NCBI GenBank assembly: GCA_039024635.1
Contig: JBCCQA010000020.1
Location: 44,619-108,618, forward strand
Length of the DNA stretch: 64,000 nt
From: Kuafuiihalomonas sp039024635
GTDB lineage: Bacteria > Myxococcota > Kuafuiibacteriia > Kuafuiibacteriales > Kuafuiibacteriaceae
Reading direction: 5' to 3'
Shown here one piece after another: positions 17,204 through 25,406 of the stretch. Under the pieces are notes generated by a model that had not been told where the DNA came from, made no database searches, and saw nothing but the letters and a program-made list of their open reading frames with translations. Numbering within the stretch: the first letter of the stretch is position 1; every line of letters starts with the position of its first letter. Both the position numbers and the translations under genes were made by a program.

Positions 17204-19015
17204 TCAGTTCGGTTCGCAGCGCTGGATCCGCTGGGCCACGCAGATGGCGACGCCGGGCCGGCAGCGGACCGGTGGTTCGTACCATAGCTCCACCCCTGCC
17301 TCGGACGTCCCCGAGACCACGGTCTGAAAGCGCCCGCCGACTCCGATGGAGGCCTCCGGCGGAGAGGACGGTGTTCCCTCCCGAACCGAAACCGCGGCTA
17401 GGCCGCCTTCCGTGCCCTGGTACGCCGCCTCACCGACGAAGAGCACGGCTTGGATTGTGGTTCGGCCTAGGCGGAATTCGGTCTCCGGCGCTCGTTGGGG
17501 CTCGACCGTTCCGAGCGAGATGGCGTGTCCGAAAGGACTGCCGAAGGTCGGCGCATAGAAGGCTTCCAGACGGCCCGGAGGCAGGAGCAGCTCGGGCGTT
17601 CCGGTCTCGGGCGGGCCCCCGACCGGAATGATCAAGCTCCGCCCTTGTTCGGCTTGGCTCAGAACGACTTCACCCGGCACGTGGTTCCCGGCCGGATCGA
17701 GGACCCGAAACCGCCCCAGAGTGGCCCCGGCGTCCAACGTTAGCCGTCCGCCCTGGACGAGGGCGTTCGAGAAGATGAAGCGGCCGCAGTTCTTGCCGCC
17801 CAAGAGCGGTTCGACCTCACAATAGCCGCCCCATGCCCAGTCGTAGCGGCCCACCGGGAGACGAAGCGACAAGGGGGGGCGTCCCAGGGGGAGCTCACCG
17901 AGTCCGGTCAGCAAGAACAGCGCGCCTTCGCCGCCCTCGGTGCCGGTCAGGCTGAGCTCGACATCTTGGACGTCCCAGCTCGGGTTCAGGGTCAGGAGTT
18001 CGGTACCGACCTCGACCTTGCGGATGAGCGGGAAGGTGCTTTCGTTGCCGATGTTCTCCGCACTCACGAAGAAGTCATAGGAGCCAGGGGCTAGCTCGAA
18101 GGTGGCGCCCTCCATCGACCCTTCGGCGGCCGCTCGGATAGGGCCGTCTCGAACGGCAGCGAGTATACGGTAGCCTCCAACCAGAGGCGCGCCCTCCATC
18201 ATCGGTCGAATCCGGACCGTGGACGGTCGGAGGTCAAAGGATAGGGCTTCGTCGTTGCGGCCCAGCTCGAAGGGACCGAGGCGCGTCGACAGCGTTCCGG
18301 AGCCCAAACCCCTAGCCTCGATGAAGTAGCGGCCCGCAAGAACGCGAAGCTGGGCCGGGAAGTCGCCCTGTCCCAGGCTCTGATTCTCTTCGTCGAACAG
18401 TACCCAGGTGGCCTTTGCGTCCGGCGAGCTCAGGGTAGCCTGAAGGTCCAAGCGCGCCGTCACCAGGTCGAGCTCAGCCGCTTGCCCGGCCTCGAAGACC
18501 ACGGCGGACTGGACCCGTCCACAGGGCGCGTCCTCCGAACACCGTCCTCGGAAGCGGACGGTGTGGGACCCCTCGACCACCTCGACATCTTCTGCCTCTT
18601 CGCGACGAAAGACGCTGCCGACCTCGTTGTGGACCCCCGACACGAGGCCAAACGGCGCGTCGGGCGTCTCCGCCGCGCCGTCCACCGTCACCTTGAGCGC
18701 CACCTGCACGGTTGGCTCCATCCGCACTACTTCGTAGGCGACGCCTCCGATCGAGAGCGCCAAACAAGGCGGTGGGCGGAGATCCTCGCCACCGTCGGGG
18801 AGGCCGAGGTCGGGGAGGCCGCCGTCGGAGGGTGGATCTCGGTCTTCGGAGCCGATGTCCTCCGGATCGACCGGCCTCAGGTCCGGTCCCATGTCCTGCC
18901 GGCCAACGCCGTTCGAAAGCCCGTCGGCGGCCTCGCTACAGGCGAAACCTCCCGCGACGAGCGCGACTAGCCAGCTGGCACTGACCGTGTCTCGGGAAAC
19001 CGCGCGGCAACACAT
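17204..19015 (-). CDS. Large lipoprotein with repeated beta-rich domains
   Basis: A 603-residue lipoprotein of unknown role. ATG 19015 gives MCCRAVSRDTVSASW, a hydrophobic core and a lipobox (VAGGFAC); an upstream extension to 19144 is open but would precede the signal. A Asp/Gly/Pro-rich linker (about residues 30-85) leads to several Ig-like or carboxypeptidase-regulatory-like beta units, e.g. repeated LxPGxYDFFVSAE / LPPGRLEAFYAP / LAGRYFIEARGL motifs. The repeated 'value built as a tether' pattern is typical of envelope proteins in Myxococcota. Stop is one base from the convergent SDR-like gene. Confidence 0.7.
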   Translation of the reverse strand: MCCRAVSRDTVSASWLVALVAGGFACSEAADGLSNGVGRQDMGPDLRPVDPEDIGSEDRDPPSDGGLPDLGLPDGGEDLRPPPCLALSIGGVAYEVVRMEPTVQVALKVTVDGAAETPDAPFGLVSGVHNEVGSVFRREEAEDVEVVEGSHTVRFRGRCSEDAPCGRVQSAVVFEAGQAAELDLVTARLDLQATLSSPDAKATWVLFDEENQSLGQGDFPAQLRVLAGRYFIEARGLGSGTLSTRLGPFELGRNDEALSFDLRPSTVRIRPMMEGAPLVGGYRILAAVRDGPIRAAAEGSMEGATFELAPGSYDFFVSAENIGNESTFPLIRKVEVGTELLTLNPSWDVQDVELSLTGTEGGEGALFLLTGLGELPLGRPPLSLRLPVGRYDWAWGGYCEVEPLLGGKNCGRFIFSNALVQGGRLTLDAGATLGRFRVLDPAGNHVPGEVVLSQAEQGRSLIIPVGGPPETGTPELLLPPGRLEAFYAPTFGSPFGHAISLGTVEPQRAPETEFRLGRTTIQAVLFVGEAAYQGTEGGLAAVSVREGTPSSPPEASIGVGGRFQTVVSGTSEAGVELWYEPPVRCRPGVAICVAQRIQRCEPN

Positions 19016-19104
19016 GGCTCGTAGGTAGCCGTAGCAAGTTCTTTGGGGCCAGGTCGGGCTCGCTGTTTCGCGTCTCCAGTTTGGATCGAGCGCGAAAATT
19101 TGGA

Positions 19105-19590
19105 CTACTCGCGTTCGACTCCAAGGCAGACCCTTTCGAGCCACCGTCGCATCTGCTTGATCTCGTCCTCGTCTAGGGCTGCTAAGACTGCTGATTCTGC
19201 GTGACGAATCGCGGGGGCTACTTGGCTTGCCGCAGCTTCACCCGCGTCCGTGAGAGTGACCGAAATCCTGGCGCGGTTTTCTTCGACCATAGAACGCCGA
19301 ACGAGCCCCCTCGCTTCAAGATTTCTCATCATGCGGGACACATTGGATGGGTCGAGTCCGAGGCACGTCGCAATCTGCGACGGCGAGCCAAGACCTTGCT
19401 TGAGCTTCAATATGAACGTGGCCTCGGCAGCGGAGATCTCCTGACCACGAACCGCCCGAGCCGTCGCGGCGCTAATGAGCCGGGACGCGATGTGGAGACC
19501 GCCGGCCACCCGCTCAACGTCAGACAGGGCGAGCTCCCCGAGCTTCTCCGCGAGCACGATTGGGACTCCGTTCACCTTGGGATTGGACAA
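19105..19590 (-). CDS. MarR family transcriptional regulator
   Basis: A winged-helix MarR-type regulator of about 161 residues. The HTH region reads SQIATCLGLDPSNVSRMMRN and is followed by the wing LVRRSMVEENRARISVTLTDAG. I choose the TTG at 19590 because GAGAGGAG sits nine bases upstream and the length fits the family; an ATG at 19644 would add 18 residues and start only five bases from the palindrome. It is divergent from an SDR gene; the palindrome between them (19649-19683) is the probable binding site, giving auto-repression and control of the SDR, relieved by a small aromatic or oxidant ligand. Confidence 0.85.
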   Translation of the reverse strand: MSNPKVNGVPIVLAEKLGELALSDVERVAGGLHIASRLISAATARAVRGQEISAAEATFILKLKQGLGSPSQIATCLGLDPSNVSRMMRNLEARGLVRRSMVEENRARISVTLTDAGEAAASQVAPAIRHAESAVLAALDEDEIKQMRRWLERVCLGVERE

Positions 19591-19648
19591 GACGTGCGAC
19601 TCCTCTCGAGGGTGTAACCCAAGCGGAGGCTCAAGTCCTTCCATCCAA

Positions 19649-19683
19649 ACTGTTGGCATGACAACAGTTATCATGCCAACAGT
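19649..19683. promoter_or_regulatory. Perfect 13-bp palindrome, probable MarR operator
   Basis: Arms ACTGTTGGCATGA (19649-19661) and TCATGCCAACAGT (19671-19683) are exact reverse complements separated by nine bases (CAACAGTTA). It lies between the divergent marR and SDR starts and ends 10 bases before the SDR ATG, so bound repressor would block both promoters. Inner GTTG/CAAC repeats suggest two dimers could bind. Confidence 0.8.
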
Positions 19684-19693
19684 CTGCGCCCAG

Positions 19694-20551
19694 ATGAAGG
19701 GAAAAAACATCGTCGTCGTTGGCGGCACCAGCGGGATTGGTCGCTCTCTGGCGGAGCAGCTCGTCCCTCACAACCGCGTGTTCATCATCGGCAGAAGCTC
19801 CGACAAAGTGACCGAGTTTGCCGAGCAGCATCGCAACGGAGGCGGGTTGGCTGCCGACATGTCGCTGCTGCGAGTGGTGTCGGAAGTCGTTCCTCAGCTC
19901 AGGGAGCATCTCGGCGGAATAGATGGGGTAGTCCACGCCGCGGATTTGATTCGTGTGAACCGGTTGGACACCACCGAAGGCCTCGAGGTCTCCATTGCCA
20001 CCAACTACTACTCGCGTGTGCTCTTCAACCAGCTGCTCTTGATGCAAGACCGGGAGTGGCGTCCCGGGCTTATCCTTCATGTTGCATTCGCAGGGTTCCG
20101 ACCCGGAAGGCACTTCCTCAGCTCCTTCCCCATTTCCCCCAAGGCCAGCAGTTTCAAGGCCCACGCTCTAGGTCAGATCGCCAATGACTTCTACGGGCTG
20201 ACCATGAACAGAAAGCTCCGAGGCACAGACACTCAATTCAATATCTTGAATCCAGGATCGGTGAATACGGAGATTCGACGAACGGGCCAGTTTCCTTCAA
20301 TCGTCAAACCCCTGGTCTGGCTGATGGAGCGACTGATCCCCATGACGCCTCCCGACGACTATGCAAGGCTACTAGTCGATGTCATGAGCGGTAGGTTCTC
20401 CCAGGCGGAGGAGTTCACACTCATCGACTCAAAGGGGCGGGGCATTCCTGGAAGCCCTCGAGTCAACGATCTGGATACACAGGAGAGGCTCTACGAGCTC
20501 ACCACTCGGGAGATTGACCGCGTGCTCGGGTACTCGACGGATTGGGCTTGA
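19694..20551 (+). CDS. SDR family protein with degenerate active site
   Basis: A 285-residue short-chain dehydrogenase/reductase fold protein with an intact nucleotide loop (VVVGGTSGIGRSLAEQL, residues 6-22). The active-site Ser and the YxxxK Tyr are not where expected: the region reads HVAFAGFRPGRHF and then KASSFKAHALGQIAN, with Ala where the Tyr should be, so a classical carbonyl-reductase mechanism is doubtful. ATG 19694 follows the palindrome by 10 bases without a Shine-Dalgarno; an ATG inside the palindrome (19672) is the alternative. Third positions here are visibly less GC-rich than in neighbours, consistent with transfer together with marR. Confidence 0.7.
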   Translation: MKGKNIVVVGGTSGIGRSLAEQLVPHNRVFIIGRSSDKVTEFAEQHRNGGGLAADMSLLRVVSEVVPQLREHLGGIDGVVHAADLIRVNRLDTTEGLEVSIATNYYSRVLFNQLLLMQDREWRPGLILHVAFAGFRPGRHFLSSFPISPKASSFKAHALGQIANDFYGLTMNRKLRGTDTQFNILNPGSVNTEIRRTGQFPSIVKPLVWLMERLIPMTPPDDYARLLVDVMSGRFSQAEEFTLIDSKGRGIPGSPRVNDLDTQERLYELTTREIDRVLGYSTDWA

Positions 20552-20606
20552 GCCATGATTCGTGATCGAGAACCGCGCATCTGCGCCGGCCATTGAGTTC
20601 CCAAGT

Positions 20607-20888
20607 TCAGTCGAAGGAAGCTTCGTAGCCCAGGCTGTCGACGGCTTCTTCCAGGGGGGCCCGCAGGGCTTCGGCTTGGGCGGCGGGGACGACAATGGAG
20701 GCTAGGCCCTTGTCGACGTCCACCTCGGCCGCCCGGACCCCTTCGATGAGTTCGAGCTCGGCCACGATGGCTTGGGCGCAGCTCTCGCAGCTCATGCCCT
20801 CGACCTTCATCTGAAGGGCGGTGGTCTCGGTGGGGCCGGTGCAGGCTGCAAGGGCAACGAGAGCTCCTGCGAACATGAAGCGCTGCAT
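20607..20888 (-). CDS. Heavy-metal-associated (HMA) domain lipoprotein
   Basis: A 93-residue lipoprotein: short signal (MQRFMFAGALVALAAC), lipobox Cys, then one HMA domain with the metal-binding MSCESC (MxCxxC) motif near residue 34 and a regular beta-alpha-beta-beta-alpha-beta pattern. HMA domains bind Cu(I), Hg(II), Zn or Cd through the two cysteines. As a lipid-anchored periplasmic version it may act as a metal buffer or delivery protein. It is divergent from the exported msrA, which suggests a shared envelope-stress setting. Confidence 0.8.
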   Translation of the reverse strand: MQRFMFAGALVALAACTGPTETTALQMKVEGMSCESCAQAIVAELELIEGVRAAEVDVDKGLASIVVPAAQAEALRAPLEEAVDSLGYEASFD

Positions 20889-20983
20889 GTCTTCGAGAAT
20901 CGCCAAAGGGTTCGTTCGGGTCCAGCGATTGAAACGGGGCAAACGGCTTGTAACGCCTGGGTTCCTCCGAGGTACTGGGGGGC

Positions 20984-21625
20984 ATGCGACGTTCGATCCT
21001 GGCCCTGGCCACGGCCCTTTTCGCTTGTACGGCGGCGGCTGACGAAGCGGTCGGCCCGACCCAAAAGGCGCCGCCGCCGGCCGAGGGCCTGGCCGTGGCC
21101 ACCTTCGCGGGGGGCTGCTTTTGGTGCATGGAGCCGCCCTTCGAGAAAACCAAAGGCGTGGTGTCTGCGATCTCGGGCTACGCCGGTGGGAAAGAGGCTT
21201 CTCCGGCCTACAAGGCGGTCGCCTACGGCCGGACGGGGCACCGCGAGTCGGTCCAGGTGACCTATGACCCCAAGAAGGTCAGCTACGAAGAGCTCCTTCA
21301 GGTCTTCTGGCGAAGCATGGACCCGACCGACGACGGCGGTCAGTTCGTCGACCGGGGGGCCCAGTATGCGCCCGGCATCTTCGTCCACGACGCCGAGCAG
21401 CGCGCGGCAGCCGAAGAGTCCAAGAAGGCCCTAGGCGCCAGCGGCCGATTCGGCGACGAGGCCATCGTGGTGCCGATCTTGGAGGCAGGGGACTTCTGGG
21501 TGGCGGAGGCCTACCACCAGGACTTCTACAAGAAGAGCAGCGCTCACTACGAGCGCTACCGAAGAGGCTCGGGCCGGGACGCCTTCTTGGCCAAGCACTG
21601 GCCCAAGAAGTCCGAGGACTCCTGA
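20984..21625 (+). CDS. msrA: Exported peptide-methionine sulfoxide reductase A
   Basis: MsrA reduces methionine-S-sulfoxide in damaged proteins. The 213-residue protein shows GGCFWCMEPPF with the catalytic Cys near residue 45, the SGYAGG, GHRESVQVTYDP and GAQYAPGIF family segments, and EAYHQDFYKK. An N-terminal hydrophobic segment (MRRSILALATALFACTAAADE) makes it periplasmic or, through a weak lipobox-like FAC, membrane-linked; a thiol donor in that compartment would be required. Divergent from the HMA lipoprotein. Confidence 0.92.
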   Translation: MRRSILALATALFACTAAADEAVGPTQKAPPPAEGLAVATFAGGCFWCMEPPFEKTKGVVSAISGYAGGKEASPAYKAVAYGRTGHRESVQVTYDPKKVSYEELLQVFWRSMDPTDDGGQFVDRGAQYAPGIFVHDAEQRAAAEESKKALGASGRFGDEAIVVPILEAGDFWVAEAYHQDFYKKSSAHYERYRRGSGRDAFLAKHWPKKSEDS

Positions 21626-21635
21626 ACCCTTTCGC

Positions 21636-24500
21636 TCAGCGGTTGCCCTCGAACAGAGCCTTCGCCCTTTCGAAGGCGCCGATGCCCGCAGCGCTCCCGG
21701 TCGTCCTTCCCACGAAGTCGTCGGCTTCGATGTGGATGCCGCCCCAGATCCGGCTCTGGCCGGCCTGATCCGCGGCGTCGTAGTAGCTGGCGAATTGGAG
21801 TCGGACGTCGGCTGAGGGACCCTCCTCGAACTTCAAGAACTCGTTCTGGCCAATGAAGAACTCCTGGACCCCGTTCGGGAACCAAGGGCTGCCGGTGAAG
21901 AGGGCCAATACTTCGGCCGCAGCCCGGCTGAAGGTGCTGTGCCCCGAGGTGTAGCCCGGGAAGGCCGGCGAAACGAAGGTTCGGGCCTGGTAGGGCACCC
22001 AGTCCAAAGCCCGAATCCAGTCGATGCCGCCCACTTCGGACGTGGCGTCGCTGGGCTCACCCAGCCAGCCTCGGACCGCGATCTCGCCCACGTAGGGCCG
22101 AAGGTGGAAGTGGCGCTCGCCCGGCGCCACCGACTCGGGGGTGATGCGTTCGATGAGGCCGTCGACCAGGGGCAGACCCGCCGGGTCGTAGTCGACGGCC
22201 GAGGCCTCGGTGGACTGACCCAACTCCGCCATGTGCCGAATCAGAGTGATGGGCCGGGAGGTCTCGTACTCTCGCTTGAGCTCCCAGGCGGTGATGGCCG
22301 CGTCGTGGAGGGCGCCGTTCAAGGCCAGGTGCAGCTTCACGTCGTACTCGAGGCGCCCGAGGGTCTCGGTGCCCTCGAACAGGGGCTCGAAGTTCGGGTC
22401 GTCGGTCACGAAGTGGGCGATGCTGTTCCAGTGGCCGGGTGGGGTCTCGGAGTTGGGGCCGTCGGCCCAATACTCGGCCATCAGCCGACCGAAGTCGGCC
22501 TGGTTCACCATCACTGGCTGGTAGGGCTGACCGGTGATCGGGTTGGTGTCGTAGCCGGTCCCGTCATTGAGGCCGAGGCTGTTGTTGCCGTAGCCCCCCG
22601 GCGAGACGTCAATCATGATCCCGAGGTCCAGATCGAGCAGGGCCTCCTTCTCGATGAGTTCGGTGATGGTACCGATGAGGGAGGGGCCGAAACCCGGGCC
22701 CTCGCCGCCGTCGAAGTAGGTCTGGCCCGGGCCCGGTCGCACCAGAGCGAAAGGGGTGACGTCCCGCCAGTGGGGTCCGATGTACTCCTGAAGGTTCGAC
22801 TCTAGGATCAGTTCGTTTTGGGTTCTTTGCTCGGGGAGCTCCAGCCGTTGCCATACGGCGGGGTTCAGCTGGTCAGCTTCGAAGGAGCGAACGGCCCCTG
22901 CTTGTGCCACGACCAAGATGGGGTTCAGCGACTCGTAGTCTCCGGGTGGTGCCGCGTAGTCCCCGGCCTCGTTGGAGCCGTCATTTTGGCCCTCCCCAAT
23001 GAGGACCGCCGCCACCCGGTTGCCGAAGGCGACGGGGCCGTCGCCCTCCACCGAGGTGTCGCTGATGTCGAAGCCCCGGGCGTCCATGTAGCGGTCGAAG
23101 CAGTCGGTCGAGACCTCGCCCCCTTCGGCCGGGGTGTAGCGATGGGTCAGAAGCCGATAGGCCGCGAAGCTGATGGCGGTGTCCAGGTAGGCGTCGAGGT
23201 CGGCGGGCATCGGTGGCCGCTCGTCGATGAAGAGCTGCGCCGCCTCGTCGTCGAAGGCGGCCCAGATGTCGTACATGGCCGCCGACAGGTGGTACATGTT
23301 CCGGGCGTGGACGGTGGGCTCAGGGATGTCTCGCCGAACCGCGTTCAGGAGGTGCTCTATCCACTGTCGAGCGATGCTCCGGTCAGGCTCGGGCTGGACC
23401 TGCTCCGCCGGGCAGTCGGGCGGTGGGGGTTGCGGAATCTCGGGGGCGGGAATCTGTTCGGCGTCGGTGCCGGCGAAGACCACGACGCCTTCGTCCAGTC
23501 CCGGACCCAACACGTTCCCGCCCACGGCCCAGGTGCCCCCCTCGGGATCGATCCACACGGCGTGGAGGGATTCGATGGTCTCGGTGAGGTTGGACTCGCG
23601 CCGGCTCCACTCGCCGCCCTGTCGCTCGTAGATCAGGCCCCTTTCCCCCACCGCAACGACTCGGCCTTCCGCCCCGAAGTAGACGCCCTGAAGGAGCGGT
23701 GACTCCAAGGCCCGCACGAAGTTCCCGTCTGCGTCCTGAGAGAAGACGAAGCCGCTCCCGCCGCCGCCGACGATGGCCACCTCCTCATCTGAGCCATGGA
23801 CGGTGAAGAGCCGATCCCGTAGACGATCTCCCCTCTCGCTGTCGGGGTCCACGATCTCGACCACCTCGAAGGTCTCGCCGTCGGTGCTCCGGAGTACCGT
23901 ACCGAAGGAGCCGACCACCCAGGTCCCCTCGTCGTTGCCCCAGACTTTGAGCAGAGGCGGGGCGTGACCAAGGCTTGGAGTCATCAGAGACTCGGGTAGG
24001 ACCAGGTCCCGCCAGCTCTGGCCGTCCCACTTCCAGACGAAGCCTTCACGGTTCGCCTTGGCTTCGCCCACGGCGTAGGCCTCGTCAGCTGAGCGGGCCC
24101 AGACTCCGAAGACCACGTGGTTGGCGCCGCCGGGCGTCGTCATCCGCTCGATGGTCTCCGCGTTTCGGATGGTGACGATGGTGCCCCGGGTGCCGGCCGC
24201 GAAGACCAAGTCGCGGGAGACCGCGTCCACCCACCACAGGTTGACGGCGGGGTCGAAGTCCAGGTCCGTCCATTCGGTCCCGTCGAAGTGGGTCAGGAGG
24301 GGGCCGACGCCGACCGAACTGCTTGCGGCGCCGACGACCCAGACGTCGTCAGCCGCCGTGCCGTCCACGGCCAGAGCTGCTCCCGGAAAGCCGGAGGCCA
24401 GGACCCGGAACTCACGGTCCAGGTCAGGAATCTCGTCTTCGGAACAGCCCGCCAAAACGCCGAACGCGAGGATGGCAAGGGCTCCACGGTTACCGAACAT
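21636..24500 (-). CDS. Beta-propeller / vanadium-dependent haloperoxidase fusion lipoprotein
   Basis: A 954-residue lipoprotein; signal MFGNRGALAILAFGVLAGC has a clear lipobox. Residues about 25-370 are a repeat domain with several xxVWVVG / WAVGG / FAAGTRG strands, like YCF48/Kelch-type beta-propellers. The C-terminal half is a PAP2-type haloperoxidase domain: LKREYETSRP (Lys and Arg, about 743), FPGYTSGHSTFSRAAA (about 850) and SRIWGGIHIEADD (about 918) supply the vanadate-binding Arg, SGH and final Arg/His. The reaction would be peroxide-dependent halide oxidation or phosphate-ester cleavage. Fusion to a propeller is uncommon. It follows the nuclear-transport-factor-2-like gene by 44 bases. 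Confidence 0.83.
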   Translation of the reverse strand: MFGNRGALAILAFGVLAGCSEDEIPDLDREFRVLASGFPGAALAVDGTAADDVWVVGAASSSVGVGPLLTHFDGTEWTDLDFDPAVNLWWVDAVSRDLVFAAGTRGTIVTIRNAETIERMTTPGGANHVVFGVWARSADEAYAVGEAKANREGFVWKWDGQSWRDLVLPESLMTPSLGHAPPLLKVWGNDEGTWVVGSFGTVLRSTDGETFEVVEIVDPDSERGDRLRDRLFTVHGSDEEVAIVGGGGSGFVFSQDADGNFVRALESPLLQGVYFGAEGRVVAVGERGLIYERQGGEWSRRESNLTETIESLHAVWIDPEGGTWAVGGNVLGPGLDEGVVVFAGTDAEQIPAPEIPQPPPPDCPAEQVQPEPDRSIARQWIEHLLNAVRRDIPEPTVHARNMYHLSAAMYDIWAAFDDEAAQLFIDERPPMPADLDAYLDTAISFAAYRLLTHRYTPAEGGEVSTDCFDRYMDARGFDISDTSVEGDGPVAFGNRVAAVLIGEGQNDGSNEAGDYAAPPGDYESLNPILVVAQAGAVRSFEADQLNPAVWQRLELPEQRTQNELILESNLQEYIGPHWRDVTPFALVRPGPGQTYFDGGEGPGFGPSLIGTITELIEKEALLDLDLGIMIDVSPGGYGNNSLGLNDGTGYDTNPITGQPYQPVMVNQADFGRLMAEYWADGPNSETPPGHWNSIAHFVTDDPNFEPLFEGTETLGRLEYDVKLHLALNGALHDAAITAWELKREYETSRPITLIRHMAELGQSTEASAVDYDPAGLPLVDGLIERITPESVAPGERHFHLRPYVGEIAVRGWLGEPSDATSEVGGIDWIRALDWVPYQARTFVSPAFPGYTSGHSTFSRAAAEVLALFTGSPWFPNGVQEFFIGQNEFLKFEEGPSADVRLQFASYYDAADQAGQSRIWGGIHIEADDFVGRTTGSAAGIGAFERAKALFEGNR

Positions 24501-24544
24501 TGCCGAAGAATATTGCCCAAAGAGCGGATTGGGCGAGCAATCCT

Positions 24545-25045
24545 TCACTCGATTGAAGGCGCAGGAAAGGCCGTCGTCACCGCGATGAACCAGCGGCCTT
24601 TCCGCTCGACGAAGATCCGTTCGCTGCGGCCCCGCGCTACGGGTTGACCCTGGAATTCCACCTCGTAGGCGTAGCTGCCGTAGACCAAACCAGGGCCGAG
24701 CCAGTGGACGCTCATGTCGGTGGCCTCGAGCCGAGTCGGCCATTCGGTCCCGACCGCGGCTTCGAACTCTGCGAAGCCCGTGCTGACCCCTTCGGGACCC
24801 CCACGGACCAGTAGTTCGCTCGGTAGGTAACAGGCTACGTAGGCCGCCCGGTCCTTCTCCTGGATGGCCCGGATGTTTCGCTCGAACAGGGCCTGGGCCG
24901 CGTCGAGGTCCAAGCCCTGCCGTTCGGCCTCATTGGCCTGGGGTCGGGGCAGGGGGGCGGCCGCGCAGGCCGACAGGAGTAGGAATGTCGTCCAGAGCTG
25001 GGCCCGCACGGAGGGCCGCGTAGCACGGCCTCGGGCCGAACGCAT
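24545..25045 (-). CDS. SnoaL/DUF4440-like (NTF2-fold) lipoprotein
   Basis: A lipoprotein of about 166 residues: MRSARGRATRPS, hydrophobic core with LLLSAC lipobox, then an NTF2-fold domain with the helix ALFERNIRAIQEKDRAAYVACY, strand DMSVHWLGPGLVYGSYAYEVEF and C-terminal ERKGRWFIAVTTAF. The pattern matches SnoaL/DUF4440 proteins, small cone-shaped pockets that bind or isomerise hydrophobic ligands. ATG 25063 is an alternative start. Precedes the haloperoxidase fusion gene by 44 bases on the same strand. Confidence 0.65.
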   Translation of the reverse strand: MRSARGRATRPSVRAQLWTTFLLLSACAAAPLPRPQANEAERQGLDLDAAQALFERNIRAIQEKDRAAYVACYLPSELLVRGGPEGVSTGFAEFEAAVGTEWPTRLEATDMSVHWLGPGLVYGSYAYEVEFQGQPVARGRSERIFVERKGRWFIAVTTAFPAPSIE

Positions 25046-25061
25046 CGGCCCGTCCCAGGCC

Positions 25062-25304
25062 ATGGCCAGCGAGGCCAAGAATCTGCCGCCCAAGCAACGC
25101 CACGACTGGGGGCAGGAAGCGGTCCGACGACTTCGAGTCCGAAACGGAGAGGGGCGGGCCTGGGTGATGGTCGGCGAGGACTGTTGGTCCCGAGGGCGGA
25201 ACGGGCCGATGATGGCCATGATCGGGAGTGGCGCGCTCGAAGCGTCGTTGATGCGCGGGCCTTTCACCGAGGGGCGGGCTTTCGCGGGGCGAAATCGGGA
25301 ATAG
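25062..25304 (+). CDS. Hypothetical 80-residue protein
   Basis: An 80-residue frame starting at ATG 25062, diverging head-to-head from the NTF2-like gene start. Composition (Arg/Gly-rich, MASEAKNLPPKQRHDWGQEA at the start) is soluble and without signal peptide. No family is recognised, and coding status is uncertain because the opposite strand is also open. Confidence 0.3.
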   Translation: MASEAKNLPPKQRHDWGQEAVRRLRVRNGEGRAWVMVGEDCWSRGRNGPMMAMIGSGALEASLMRGPFTEGRAFAGRNRE

Positions 25305-25406
25305 TGTCCCGTTGGAGCCCGTTGGCTGGCCAGGGAAGGGCGACCATGTCGGAACGCTTTGACCGACCCGGACGCCTCGCATAGGCGAGGCTCCCCGGAA
25401 GGCCCC

